From Molanna angustata (taxonomy: Eukaryota; Arthropoda; Insecta; Trichoptera; Molannidae): a DNA stretch of 64,000 nt. This document shows positions 1-10,299 of the stretch, one piece after another. A program made the position numbers and the translations under genes. The stretch is taken from the NCBI GenBank assembly GCA_963576475.1, contig OY754981.1, forward strand, positions 1,319,221 to 1,383,220, in the 5' to 3' direction. How positions within the stretch are numbered: position 1 is the stretch's first letter; each line of letters begins with the position of its first letter. The notes below the pieces were generated by a model that saw only the letters and a list, made by a program, of their open reading frames with translations, had not been told where the DNA came from and searched no databases.

Positions 1-262
1 CGTTTTCAATAAACTATAGACAAACATCACTTTGTTCTGCGTCTTCTTCCACGGTCGGAAAATTGCACCACTAAATTCGGCGATAGATCATTTCCTGGTG
101 CAGTAATAGGCTCCCGATTGCGCGGAATATGCTAAAAATATTACTACATTCAGAAAAAATCTCAAAACGCACCTTTTGCGCAAATCCTACTCGAGCCAAA
201 TCATACAAAATGATTTCCTTTGGGGTGAGATATTCACGGAAACGGCGATAATTAAATAATAC
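1..262 (+). mobile_element. CR1-like LINE, 3' end of coding region (remnant)
   Basis: This is a decayed copy of the 3' end of the LINE seen at 48246-49075. Both share the stretch coding for the serine/arginine-rich segment near the C-terminus (the SLRSASSS part of the better copy) and the final block ending in a GGCGATAATTAAAT-like sequence (GGCGCTATATAAAT in the other copy). The frame is broken by stops, so it is not functional. It is cut by the window edge. Confidence 0.65.
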
Positions 263-294
263 AAAGCCAACTTTTAATGCAGGATGTGGCCACA

Positions 295-557
<263 letters not shown>

Positions 558-606
558 AACAAGCACCCTGCGCAAGTGGGGAGTTTATTGCCATATGGCA
601 ATTTAT
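558..606 (-). mobile_element. SINE family B, tail fragment
   Basis: Reverse complement of the tail of the SINE at 34890-35095: the ATTGCC...GGCAA stem-loop and the CTTGCGCAGGGTG block are both recognisable. The tRNA-like head is absent. Confidence 0.6.
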
Positions 607-608
607 TC

Positions 609-737
609 AGTTTTTTAGGTGAGAGGAGAATAGTGTGTGGGCATATACGCTTGTGTCGTGCTTCCTTTTACAAGGTTATACACTTCTCCACACCTGTCGC
701 TAGTTACCCCGCATTGTGGGATATGCCGTGAAGGTAC
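609..737 (+). mobile_element. SINE-like family N, 3' half
   Basis: Matches the 3' half of the repeat at 6203-6510, from TTTTTAGGTGAGA to the terminal GGATATGCCGTGA. The 5' half is missing. It is joined directly to the family B fragment, so one broke or inserted into the other. Confidence 0.75.
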
Positions 738-1305
738 GAAATAATACGTTATACGAAAGGGCAAAAATTCTTAGTGGAAACTAAATGGTTGAACAATATT
801 GATCATCCACGTGGGTGCGCAGAACGCAAATTTGTTTTTTTTTATTGTTCAGTATAAGTTTGACGGATACTATGTACATATGAGTGTGATGGTGTCATGA
901 GAAATTGATGAACTGAATGAGGTCCACGACGTATGATTATGAATTAATTATTATTATTGTGTGTTGAATGCTGTGTGCTCAGTGTTGTGTCCAGTGTCGT
1001 GTGTTCAGTTCACACACTGACAGACTTCTGGGAAGGTCGCACTGTCTTACATACATTGCATAACTAATATGTACTTATTTACCATCAACCAGAGGTCTTG
1101 AATATACATATTAATACTTTAATTTTAGGTATATATTATTTTTAATTTTTATTTTAACACGTACAAGTTATTTTAAACAATATTATATAATTACATAATA
1201 TACCGCCTCCCCCCACCGTTTTTTTATTGTTTTTTGTTTAATATTTTATACATATATATTTTACTCACATAAAATGGTACGTGACATAAACACAATTACT
1301 CACCA
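738..1305. other. AT-rich interval, nothing recognised
   Basis: There is no credible coding frame. A stretch near 960-1020 repeats TGTGT/CAGTGT words, and 1120-1260 is very AT-rich. I see no element ends here. Confidence 0.6.
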
Positions 1306-1404
1306 AATGAATATGGTAGGTTGGAAGTATTGCCATGTGGCAATAAGCCGTCATTGTGCACTTATTATGTAATGTATTCAGAATTTTCAAAATAAATAAA
1401 TATA
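1306..1404 (+). mobile_element. LINE 3' terminus fragment
   Basis: It carries the ATTGCCATGTGGCAATAAG stem-loop followed by AAATAAATAAATA. The same 3' signature is seen at 33215-33295 and in the tail of SINE family B. There is no coding part. Confidence 0.55.
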
Positions 1405-1411
1405 TATTTTT

Positions 1412-2716
1412 GATCGAAAGGTTACAGAGAGCATCCTGGATCAAAGAGTACGAAAGGTTACAGAGAGCAAGATTTGGGATGCTCAAGGGGCTTTTGTTGG
1501 CGGCAGAGGATGTATAGACCAAATTTTTTCTTTACGTATGGTCACAGAAAAGGTTTTGGGAAAAAACCAAAAACTTTTCTGCGCCTTTATAGACCTTGAA
1601 AAGGCCTATGATAAAGTCGTAAGAGAAAAACTATGGAATATACTATCGATGTACGGAGTGAAGAGTAAGCTGATACGTGCAATCGCTTCATTATATGAGA
1701 ACAGCAAAGCATGTGTTCGTGTTAACGACACAACAACAACTTGGTTCTCTATAAATAATGGCGTTAGACAGGGGTGCGTGTTGTCCCCTTGGCTCTTTAA
1801 TCTCTACATTGATTTCTGCATAAGAGCCCTTAAGTATGAAAGTAAGGGTCTGAAACTGAGTACTGTAACAGTACGTGATCTGATGTATGCAGACGACAAA
1901 GTATTGTTAGCAGAAAGTATGGAAGAGTTACAGTATCTTGTAAGTATGGTATATGAAGGATGCATAGAAAACGGACTTAAAATGAATGCCAGCAAATCAA
2001 AGGTAATGGTCTTTGAAAAGAATGAAAGCAGAACAGTGTGTCAAATAAAAGTAGAGAATGAATGGCTTGAACAAGTCGACGAGTATGTCTATCTGGGTAG
2101 TATGTTCCAACGGAATGGACGGCCTGATAAGGATATTGAAAGAAGAGTTATGGCAGGAAACAGAGTGAATGGAGCACTTAGACCAGTTATGAATGATCGC
2201 AACATATCAAGAGACGCTAAAGTTGCCATTCATAACGCAATCGTAGTGCCAACATTGACGTATGCAAGTGAGACCTGGACATGGCAGAAGTCGCACGAAA
2301 GCAGAATAAATGCAGTTGAAATGAGATCGCTTAGAAGAATTTGTAACAGAACGATGTATGATAGAGTTCGGAATGAAGATACAAGGAAAGAATGTAAGAT
2401 AAAGAAAGATGTAATTAACAGAATGAAAGTTAACACATTGAGATGGTTTGGCCACTTGGGGAGAATGAACGAAGAACGCCTGACGAAGAAAATATACAAA
2501 TCTGACAGGAACGGAATAAGAGGTCGCGGGCGCCCAAGAAAAGGATGGCACGACCATGTAAACGATATTTTGAAAGATGGAAATGTAAGAAGCGTGAACA
2601 ACAGACGAACATGTATAAGACGATGTATGAATGTTGAGGAGGCGATGAATGCGTGTCAAGATAGAAAAATGTGGCGTTCGGTTCTCTCTGCCTACCCCGT
2701 GAGGGACATGGCGTGA
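1412..2716 (+). CDS. RTE-clade LINE reverse transcriptase, 5'-truncated, frame open
   Basis: An uninterrupted frame of 434 codons. The first ATG is at 1538, but homologous sequence extends upstream in frame to 1412, so the ATG is internal and the true start is lost. Visible landmarks in order are GGRGCIDQIF, FCAFIDLEKAYDKV (first catalytic Asp), VRQGCVLSPWLFNLYID, and LMYADDKVLLAES with the catalytic YADD box. These are followed by a long basic C-terminal region (LRWFGHLGRMNEERLTKKIY, GRGRPRKGWHDHVNDIL) ending RSVLSAYPVRDMA. The N-terminal endonuclease domain is missing, as is usual for a 5'-truncated LINE insertion. The protein would copy element RNA at a nicked target site. The 3' end is immediately followed by (ATGT)n. 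The intact frame suggests a fairly young insertion, but without a promoter or endonuclease it is unlikely to be active. Residues near 1412-1468 contain a 19-bp direct duplication (CGAAAGGTTACAGAGAGCA). Confidence 0.9.
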   Translation, partial: DRKVTESILDQRVRKVTESKIWDAQGAFVGGRGCIDQIFSLRMVTEKVLGKNQKLFCAFIDLEKAYDKVVREKLWNILSMYGVKSKLIRAIASLYENSKACVRVNDTTTTWFSINNGVRQGCVLSPWLFNLYIDFCIRALKYESKGLKLSTVTVRDLMYADDKVLLAESMEELQYLVSMVYEGCIENGLKMNASKSKVMVFEKNESRTVCQIKVENEWLEQVDEYVYLGSMFQRNGRPDKDIERRVMAGNRVNGALRPVMNDRNISRDAKVAIHNAIVVPTLTYASETWTWQKSHESRINAVEMRSLRRICNRTMYDRVRNEDTRKECKIKKDVINRMKVNTLRWFGHLGRMNEERLTKKIYKSDRNGIRGRGRPRKGWHDHVNDILKDGNVRSVNNRRTCIRRCMNVEEAMNACQDRKMWRSVLSAYPVRDMA

Positions 2717-2742
2717 TGGTATGTATGTATGTATGTATGTAT
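2717..2742 (+). repeat. RTE 3' tail, (ATGT)n
   Basis: Short tandem ATGT units directly after the RTE stop codon. RTE elements commonly end in a short tandem repeat rather than poly(A), and the copy at 55403-56455 ends the same way. Confidence 0.85.
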
Positions 2743-3629
2743 ATTTTTTTATAATAATAATAATGTGAAAATCTGTATAATATCTACTTCTGATACGATT
2801 CGTTCTTGCTCTTTTTTTTGTTTTTACAGATTTAAAAAACAATTTCGGATATAATTATTACATTTTTAATATTTACGTTGTCATATATAACCCTCATTTT
2901 TATATTAAAATATAATTTTGAACCTTTATTATTTTTTTATAAATTAAATAATATGTTTATTATTTAAAATATTAAGTTGTATTATTTTTCTAACCGAAGG
3001 TGTCATAGCTTTTATTATTTATTATTATTTTTTATTTATTTTTACACCTATACACTTTACTGCTTTAAATTTACTGCTGCCCAACTAGGTAACCCTCTTC
3101 TAGGGCTAGGAATTTTATTTTTGAAATAAGACATTATTATTATTTTTAAGAAACCTTTTTTAACGCCATCTATTAGTTTATTTGTAAACAATGAAAGCAA
3201 CAGTCGTAATAAATGAGGTGAAGGTGTCACAAATGTCACCCCTGAACTGCTTCAAAAATATTATTTATTTTTCAGCATATTTACCTACTTGTACCAATAT
3301 GTATGTAAATCGAATATTTTTTATTTTCCATCATTTTTTTCTCAACGACTTCTTTTGTATTGTTTATTGTACTTGAATTTTATATATAAAACTAGGTGAC
3401 GCTAGCTTAAAGTCCCTGACAAATAATTATATATTTTCTCATAGTAGTGAAGTACGTACAGGAATGATGGCAGTCAATGCAAAAAATAATGTATGAGCTA
3501 TTATTGTTACCTACAGGTATTTATTTATAGTAGGTTTTTATTACTACGTACATTATTAAATGTTATGTCATTTTGTTTATAGTAATAATACAATATGTTA
3601 TAATAAACATCTATGTACCTATATAATAA
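2743..3629. other. AT-rich interval with a small family F trace
   Basis: No gene is visible. Near 3145-3200 the AACGCCATCTATT and TTTGTAAACAATGAA blocks match material beside the fold-back family F copies at 10735-10775 and 34793-34830. The rest is low-complexity AT sequence. Confidence 0.5.
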
Positions 3630-3782
3630 ATCTTAATGTTTGTATGGTTATATGTACGTTATGCGCTGCCAAACCGCTGATCCGATTGCAATGAAACTTT
3701 AGTAAATTGTCGAGCCTTTTATAAATATTTTTCTGCAATGGTTTATGAAAAAAATATTTTCATAAACCATTACAGTTATTTT

Positions 3783-3965
3783 CAAAGGTCCCGGGTTCGA
3801 TTCCCGGTGGAGATGCAGTTTTTGATTGTGTTTTCAGCCTGTATCTGTGAGACGAATAATATCCCAAGTCTCCAGAATGTGGCAACTTGTTATTGGGTGC
3901 GTGTTTACGAATTATTTGACATAGAACCTGTTAGTTGCCCGAGAAGCTACATAAAAAAATAGAAT
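3783..3965 (+). mobile_element. SINE family A, 5'-truncated
   Basis: It begins at the B-box part of the tRNA-like head (GGTCCCGGGTTCGATTCCC) and continues through the family body (GTCTCCAGAATGTGGCAACT, GCCCGAGAAGC). The A box is missing. Confidence 0.85.
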
Positions 3966-3979
3966 CATAAAAAGAAGAA

Positions 3980-4178
3980 AAATTTTGACACAGTTGGTTA
4001 GCTGTTTAGTTTCTGTGCGGGAGTCCTGGGTTTGATCCCCAGAAGAGGAAAAATTAAGTTAAATTCATTTCTCACACAAATAATGCTTCTCTGGGCTAAA
4101 ATTTCACTGGTTAGCCTGAAGAAATTGCCGTATAACAAAAATATCGCTACTTGCGCAAAGAAATGTTTATTATTAAAA
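3980..4178 (+). mobile_element. SINE family B
   Basis: tRNA-like head (ACAGTTGGTTAGC as A box, GGGTTTGATCCCC as B box). It is followed by the family body with GCTTCTCTGGGCT and a degenerate 3' stem-loop before CTTGCGCAAAGAA. The closest relative is at 34890-35095. It lies directly downstream of a SINE A copy. Confidence 0.8.
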
Positions 4179-4489
4179 ATTAAAAAAACAAAATGTTGTC
4201 ATTAAAGAAAATTATGACATTCTTTTTAATGGTTTTGGTTATTCTTCTTCTTCGAGTTTTAGATCTTTTGACTTATGAGGGTGGACTATCCTGAGTGAAA
4301 GAGGGCTAACTGTCCATGAGTTCAACATATACTCTCCAGAAGTGAACACTCTACTATTTTTTTTATTTTTTTTATATATCACAAAGAAATTGATGGAAGA
4401 TGATCGACATAGGAATATGTACGAACATAAATGTCATGTATGATTTTCTCTGGAGGGGAGGAAATGAAGGGAGGTAGCAGGCACTGAAG

Positions 4490-4775
4490 GAAAGGAAGGT
4501 ACTAAAGAAATTGAGGTACTAAAGAGTCTGAAGATACCGGAGGTACTGAAGGTACTGAACGGTCTGAAGGTACTGAAAGATTTAAAGTTACTGAAGTGAC
4601 TAAAGGGATGGAAGAGACGGGAGGAACTGAAGGAAGGTAGGAGGCACAGAAAGAATGGGAGTTACTGAAGAGCCCGAAGGGATGGGATGTACTGAAGGGC
4701 CTGAACGGGAGGCACTGAACGGACAGGATGTATTTTAGGAACGGAAGTACTGAAGGGACGGAATACAAAGAATGC
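4490..4775. repeat. Degenerate minisatellite, GGTACTGAAGGGAC-like units
   Basis: Irregular units of about 10-20 bases built from GGTACTGAAGG-type words. The reverse complement (CCCTTCAGTACCT) recurs at 17740-17850 and 20195-20360. It produces VPSVP-repeat open frames that are not genes. Confidence 0.8.
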
Positions 4776-4788
4776 TGGGTTTCGCTAG

Positions 4789-5209
4789 TAATACATATTA
4801 CAAGTCTATTGTATCCAATTGTATCCTCACGTATTGCAAATGTTAACTTATTTAATTATGTTATTCTATTAAATAAATATGTTATTAATTAAGTTTTTTT
4901 GACGTCATTGCTTAACAAACTGTATAAAATGATGTAAACTATATAGTTATATATTCAAGGCCGGTTCAACTATACGTTCAAATGGTGCAGTTGTGTCAGG
5001 TGCGAAGAAATCCTGGGCGACAAATACAAGAAAATGAATTCGAATGGTAAAAAAAATTACACTACTATTCAAATTTAAATAATTTGATTTCAATTACTGA
5101 TTATTCATAACTGATTTTCAAGGAGGTAGAGCACATTTTAAATCTAGTTTGCTAGGCAGCCAACATTAAAATATTACATATATACATCACGTGGACATGA
5201 ACCAAAGAA
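4789..5209. other. AT-rich interval, nothing recognised
   Basis: No coding frame or known element end is seen. A CCGGTTCAACTATACG segment near 4970 could be a short repeat remnant, but I cannot assign it. Confidence 0.5.
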
Positions 5210-5580
5210 CCAAAAGAAGGTAGAAAGAACCAAACGCCACATTTTACTATCCTGGGATGCATCCATCACGTCGTCAACATTCATGCATCGTCTCATATAC
5301 GTTCTTCTGTTGTTGACGCTTCTTACATTTCCGTCTTTCAGAATATCATTCACATGGTCATGCCATCGCTTTCTTGGGCGGCCCCGACTTCTTATTTCAT
5401 TCCTCTCATCTTTGTATATTTACTTCGTCAGGCGTTCCTCATTCATACTCCCCATGTGGACATTATTTCCTTATGTCCTCATTTCTTACCACGTCATACA
5501 TCGTTATCTTGCAGATTCTTCATAGCGATATCATTTCAACTGCATTTATTACGCTTTCGTGCGACTTCTGCCATCAATAT
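5210..5580 (-). mobile_element. RTE LINE, C-terminal fragment
   Basis: Reverse complement of the region coding for the RTE C-terminus. The blocks for the R-G-R-P-R-K-like motif, HDHVNDIL and RINAV are recognisable by comparison with 2290-2690. The frame is broken and the terminal RDMA/tail part is missing. Confidence 0.8.
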
Positions 5581-5792
5581 CAGAGTTTAATAAAACACAT
5601 ATTACAGTTTAATATAGTTCAGGTGTGACATCTGTACGAGAAACACTGTCAGCTCATGTATAGGTAAGGATTGTTGCTTTCATTGTTAAAAAAAAATGAA
5701 CTTCATAAATTCGTTACTTCATAGATGACAATAGTAAAAATGTCTTATTTTCAAAAGATCTGTAGGTATCTTATTTTCAAAAAATAAACAAC

Positions 5793-5990
5793 TTTATCAG
5801 AATTGCATTGATAAGGAAACTCAATAAGAAGGCATAATTAGTGAACGTTGCGCAAGCGCAATAAGTGATCACGTAAACCAGCCGATGACAGTTCGTCAGC
5901 CCTGTAGGTGCCTTGAGTTTCGTGGTTTTTCTATGATATTCCAACACCTTCTCTATTGAGATGTTATAAAATTGTCAAAAATATAATATT
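5793..5990 (-). repeat. Fold-back family F, single arm
   Basis: Contains GCGCAAGCGC, GTGATCACGTAAACCAGCCG and a degenerate TCTATTGAGATG end, matching one arm of the fold-back element at 23788-24045. Only one arm is present, so it cannot fold like the full element. Confidence 0.75.
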
Positions 5991-6202
5991 TTTATTCCTT
6001 AATTGCCATTAAACAAACAATTTTAATTCTTGAAAAATGAAAAACGGAATCTATTACCTTACTAGGCGAAAGCCTGTTCTGAGGCAATACCAACAATAAT
6101 TAATAATAGTTTGTGTGAATATAACCAAATTCAGTGTTTAACGCAGAATTTGGTTTATTTACACAAAATAGTATGAAAATAAACAACAAAAAAAGTGTAC
6201 CT
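5991..6202. other. AT-rich spacer with a short inverted repeat
   Basis: An imperfect inverted repeat AACCAAATTC...GAATTTGGTT occurs near 6124-6156. Nothing else is identifiable. Confidence 0.5.
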
Positions 6203-6510
6203 AGCTGTGAGGCATCGGCTTAGAATAGTGCTTCCACTCTTTTCCATTATTGTTTTCGAGTGTCCCGTAAAAGCCGGGTATTCGAAAATACAACACGCAA
6301 CAATTATAACATCTCACATAGTTCAGCAATGAGGTTCACCACCCATTCTGAATATAGTGCCTTTTTAGGTGAGACGAGACTGGTGTGTGTGTATACACAG
6401 ATATGTTGTGCTCCCTTTTATAAGGCAATGCACACCCGCACACCTTTCGCTGGTTACCCCACCTTGTGGGATATTCCGTGATGGTATGAATGAATGAATG
6501 AAAAAAGTGT
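6203..6510 (+). mobile_element. SINE-like family N, near full length
   Basis: About 300 bp, starting GTGAGGCATCGGCTTAGAA and ending GGGATATTCCGTGATGGTATG plus (AATG)n. Seven other copies or parts are in the window (609, 11400, 12721, 17366, 18283, 27950 and 55076). No tRNA-type A/B box is obvious. Its 3' terminus resembles that of the RTE element, which suggests RTE-mediated mobilisation. Confidence 0.85.
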
Positions 6511-6681
6511 AATTGTGAAGGTGAGAGTGTGTATGCGTGAGTAAGAGGGCGATGTATAAAAAGTGATGTATGAGGACGTGAGATATTCTACATATATCTA
6601 CACTTTTTCTCTTTTTAGACACACAGACATAAAAACATAATTAGGTATATGTATAAATCGATAATGAAGGTACTAAAATGA

Positions 6682-6982
6682 GATCACTATGACCTCAGTA
6701 ATAAAAAGGAAACCTTGATGTGTATAGATCACGTCCGTGTAATGATCGTAGAGATCAATAGATCATCCATTTGTTATATGATAATCATGGATCTCATCAT
6801 TATATATGTACCTACCATAAGTGACGAAGAATTTAATAATCATTACTTACTTGATCCTATCACGACTATCTTGGATTGTGGGGGACCTACCCACTTTAAC
6901 AAAATCATGATCAATGTCGAAAAATCTCAATGTCACCGTTGATCGAACGTTATCATGGATCAATACCGGATGATCAATGATC
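6682..6982. other. GATC-dense segment
   Basis: Twelve GATC tetranucleotides in about 300 bases, several inside GATCAATGATCA-like words. This is many more than expected in AT-rich DNA. An open frame covers part of it but looks like chance. It may be a diverged short tandem repeat built on a TGATCA/ATGGATCA word; I do not know its origin. Confidence 0.6.
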
Positions 6983-7346
6983 AACGCACAATGATGACGA
7001 AAATAAATAACGATTGAATTATTTTTGATAACAGTTATTAATAACAGGAAGGTATTTTTCTTTGTGTGGGTTATTGCAAAGGATGTGTTATTAAATTGTT
7101 ACATAACATTCTAATACTAAGTGGAAAAAGTGAACCAATGTAAAAAGCAACAAGGGAATTAATAAAGATGTTCCGTACGAAATGTCTTAGCCCATATTTT
7201 GATTTTTATGTTTAATTTATTTATTTAATAGAATACAACAACAAAAAAATAATAATACACACAAATGCAGTGATAAATTTTACTGTGCCAATTGTAGTAT
7301 TCTTACATGTTTGTATTACTTTTAGTAATTTAGATAACAGCCCCCC

Positions 7347-7443
7347 TTTTCTTGAGCTAAATGACGTAGAAATAAGAAAAGATAACTCAATGTATGGAAG
7401 TGACAGTTGTCACATTGAGTTATCTTTTCTTGAGCTAAATGAC
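7347..7443. repeat. Nested direct and inverted repeat
   Basis: A 19-bp direct repeat (TTTTCTTGAGCTAAATGAC at 7347-7365 and 7425-7443) flanks perfect 20-bp inverted arms (7374-7393 and 7412-7431). Between the arms lies the perfect palindrome GTGACAGTTGTCAC. All matches were read directly. Confidence 0.9.
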
Positions 7444-7805
7444 ACATTGTCTAGAGGGGCTGAGTGTAAAGTGAGAAAGGAAGGGGGGAGGGAGTGGAGG
7501 GGAAGCATCGACTACGGGAAACTCATAATGCAATTTATACCCCACGTGTATCAATGTATAAATAATACTGAATTGAATTAAATTTGATTAAAGAGGCACA
7601 AACAAAAAGGTAATGATACGCACAACAAAACAGAGCACAAATTAAATATCTAACGAATTCACATTTTTTTAAAATAGATATAAACCCGAAGCAAACATAC
7701 CCAACTCTGGATCACTCAAATAATTTCTATTTTACCCAGAACAAGCTTTGTTGATGTATGAATTTAGCATATAATTTGTTCTAGAATACTCTATGTAAAA
7801 GAGAG
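7444..7805. other. AT-rich interval, nothing recognised
   Basis: Contains a purine-rich stretch (about 7465-7505) and otherwise AT-rich sequence. A small frame across 7270-7581 shows no domain features. Confidence 0.5.
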
Positions 7806-8130
7806 ACTAGTTTATATTTCTTCTGAGTCGACAGTGAAAACTGAGTGAGCTTAGAAGGGGTGTACTGTCAATCTGACCCTTAATAATTTTGTATAGAAAA
7901 CAAATATCTTTGATTGCTCTGCGTGTCTCCAGTAATTTTGTGTTGTGGTGTTTTAGAGCTTGAAGGTAGTTGGAGAAATGGAATATATTACGAAAATTTT
8001 TTGATTGATTTATATATTTTTTAAGATGTTCTATTGCGTTAATATGTATTTCATAGTTTGTGTTGCATACAACTGATCCAAACTCCAATAGGTGATCCAA
8101 TAAATGATATTTGCATAGTTGAGAGAACAA
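7806..8130 (-). mobile_element. CR1/Jockey-type LINE, C-terminal coding remnant
   Basis: Minus-strand frame with LEFGSVVCNTNYEIHINAIE, then LKHHNTKLLETRRAIKDIC, FLYKIIKGQIDSTPLLS and NIN. This is the well-known C-terminal segment after the reverse transcriptase of CR1/Jockey-group LINEs (in this family, E-F-G-S-V-V-W, then E-T-R-R and F-L-Y-K-I). The reverse transcriptase itself is absent and the 5' end switches to another LINE fragment at about 8115. The paralogous pieces at 29203-29592 and 61627-61884 carry the next part of the same domain. Confidence 0.75.
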
Positions 8131-8330
8131 GGCTGCCTCGAGAAACTCGTTGTGATGGGACGAAGATCTAGTGGTCGATCACCGACCAGCTGAAGTGATC
8201 TAATTGAATTTGAATTGGGGTCTTCAGTGACTGGTGCTCTACGTTCTACCCAGAACAGATTCATACAGAGGCGGATCACACAAAGAGCGATCGACTACAG
8301 CCGCCATCCTCAGTCATGAGAATAAGGACG
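8131..8330 (+). mobile_element. RTE-like LINE, C-terminal scrap
   Basis: Plus-strand reading gives SSGRSPTS, one stop, then LGSSVTGALRSTQNRF and RAIDYSRHPQS. This resembles the GRP-x-x-RW-D ... A-x-DR-x-x-WR terminus of several LINE polyproteins. Damaged and non-functional. Confidence 0.55.
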
Positions 8331-8339
8331 AGAAAGAGA

Positions 8340-8600
8340 AAAACACATTTTTTTCGCATTTATAATGAAATGGCCTAATTGATAGTGTTGCATCGTCTTG
8401 AAATTTCTGACCGGGCTTTCTAAGTCTTTCAATTCCCTCCGCCATTTCCGAATTACTATGAATAGTCTTCTCTTTCTTTTTTCTTAGAAACTAAATGACA
8501 ATTTCACGTTGTTGAACGTTGGTGAACATTAACGGGCCAAGCACAGAACCCTGGGGGACTCCTGTCGTCACTTTTGTAGGGAAAGACTTCTTTATTTATT
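8340..8600 (-). mobile_element. CR1/Jockey-type LINE, reverse transcriptase fragment
   Basis: The reverse complement near 8500-8580 reads VTTGVPQGSVLGPLMF, a classic LINE reverse-transcriptase motif. Further downstream on that strand FQDDATL stands where FADDT is usual. Stops and frameshifts lie between, so only two motifs of a dead gene remain. Confidence 0.7.
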
Positions 8601-9440
8601 GTTATGCTTTGGGAGTGGCAATATAAATAAGATTGCACCTACGAGTGCAGGATTATGATGTATAGGTATATAAAATGTGTAATTGGCATAATATGCATAA
8701 AAGTAGAAGCAGTGCGTTAGAAATAAGATCACTATATGGCAATAAGCAAGAATTCAAGATAACAAATCCATTTCCTAATACAAAATGATGGACTTGTTTA
8801 AATCGATAACTTGTCGTGCCTTTCAATAGAAAAATTCTCTCCCTAAACTTCCGTAATAGGTTCATGTCAAGTGTAATGGATCAAGTATGACTCACAAAAC
8901 GGCGCTATATCAATTTTTCTTTGGTAAGATGGAATAATTATTGAACTATTGTGAAAATATAAATAACAATACCTTTGTTTGGGCAAAATACATTTTGCTA
9001 TCTTGTGATTTCCATATAAAATACCTGAGAATGTGTATATATTTGCTGTCGAAACGTTCTAAGAATAGAAATTAACAAACTCATACTAAAAACAAGCTGG
9101 TAGCTATCACATAAAGGAAGCATTTAATTATCGTTTTAAATTGAATAAAAAGTATATTTTTATATGTGGACATTGAATAAAGACTTGCTGGCGTTATCTA
9201 GAATATATTATATATTGCAGTAGTTCCCAACTTTAATGGACAATTGTTACATTATCCAACGATCTTCATAATTTATGAAACAATATTAATTTGTTAACAT
9301 ATGTGTATGAAATCTTTAAGTATGTTTTTATTGAATACTTTTAATTCACATATTTTTCATAGTTAAATTTGTAATTAACCCGCTTTTTTGCACTAGTTGA
9401 AAATAAATCAAATAATTTCAAAATTTATAAAAATTCAACT
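8601..9440. other. AT-rich interval, nothing recognised
   Basis: No coding frame with domain character. A short CACAAAACGGCGCTATAT stretch near 8891 resembles the 3' end of the CR1-like LINE at 49030-49060, but it is too short to call. Confidence 0.5.
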
Positions 9441-9515
9441 TCATAGTGGCTTAGTTGGTTACGTATATGACTGCTGATCTAAGGGTTCCGGGTTCGATTC
9501 CCGGTGGAGACAAGA
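9441..9515 (+). mobile_element. SINE family A, tRNA-like head only
   Basis: Degenerate A box (GTGGCTTAGTTGG) and clear B box (GGTTCGATTCCCGGTGGAGA), after which the SINE body is lost. This is not a working tRNA gene: the arms do not form a full cloverleaf and the same head recurs as part of a SINE. Confidence 0.75.
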
Positions 9516-9534
9516 AAAAATAAAATAAAAATAC

Positions 9535-9672
9535 TGAAGTTTTTGTGTAAACAGAGTGGAAATTCATTTTAAAATTAACGAATAAAATAGAATATGGTAT
9601 TTTTCAACAGATTCAAACTAATGCGACCGATCGTTTTCGCCTAGATGACTCGGCATTATCGAGTTTTAAATA
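9535..9672. repeat. Dispersed repeat, second copy at 34060-34205
   Basis: Shares TTTTAAAATTAAC and AATAAAATAGA blocks, a CGACC..TTTTCG segment and CGGCATTATCG/CAGCATTATCG with the other copy, in the same order. Type unknown. Confidence 0.6.
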
Positions 9673-9831
9673 AAAATAAATTTGAAAAGACTAATCCAAC
9701 ACAATTTCAAATATTTACAAATGTTGCCAAATATGTGGACAGTGATTTTACAACGTTGGGTCTTAGTTTGAAGGAGTGGAGATAAATCTTTGTACGATTT
9801 TTATAAATCCCTATGATTTTTTTTTTTGACA

Positions 9832-9960
9832 AAAATTTGAACATCTCAATAGAGACGAAGTTGTAATATTATAAAAGAAGCAGGAACTCAAGGCACCTAC
9901 AAGGCTTACGACCTGTCATCGGCTGGTTAACGTGATCATGTTATGCGCAAAATTCATCAA
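9832..9960 (+). repeat. Fold-back family F, single arm
   Basis: Reads ATCTCAATAGAGACGAAGTT ... ACGACCTGTCATCGGCTGG ... GTGATCA, one arm of the family in the orientation of 23788-23903. Its partner arm is not nearby. Confidence 0.8.
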
Positions 9961-10299
9961 TACCTACACCTTTTAAAAAAATATTCGACTCTATGATGAA
10001 GTTATGCAACATCAAAATAAAAAAAAACAATTATTTGTGGATGCCTCCTTCAGAAGTTAAAACAGTTTGAGGACTACTGATGAAGGTGTCGTCTAAGAGT
10101 GTAACAATGATGGGAAAAACTTGGACCTAGACATGTGAACTGTAAAATTTTTAAACAAATTTTTGATTAAATATGCATTCTGGCAACTTCGGTCTGATAA
10201 TAAATCTCTCACCAGACTGTGTGGCCATGTTTCTTAATTTTATTCAATGTTTATCTGTTTCTGGGGTTGCCAATGTAAATATAAAATCACAAACTTATA

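Larger units (their letters stand above)
3630..4788 (+). mobile_element. Helitron-like element, non-autonomous, with nested SINEs
   Basis: The block contains a CCGATTGCAATGAAACTTT segment also found (inverted) near 18000-18020. It also has a copy of the 115-bp module of Helitron copy 1 (CTATCC...GAGG near 4280), a minisatellite, and a terminal CTAG at 4785-4788 followed by T, as expected for a Helitron 3' end inserted between A and T. The 5' end is not certain and no replicase/helicase frame is present. SINE A and SINE B fragments sit inside it. Confidence 0.4.

Noticed and set aside
2207..2842. 211-codon minus-strand frame
   Set aside because: Shadow of the plus-strand RTE C-terminus and its (ATGT)n tail.
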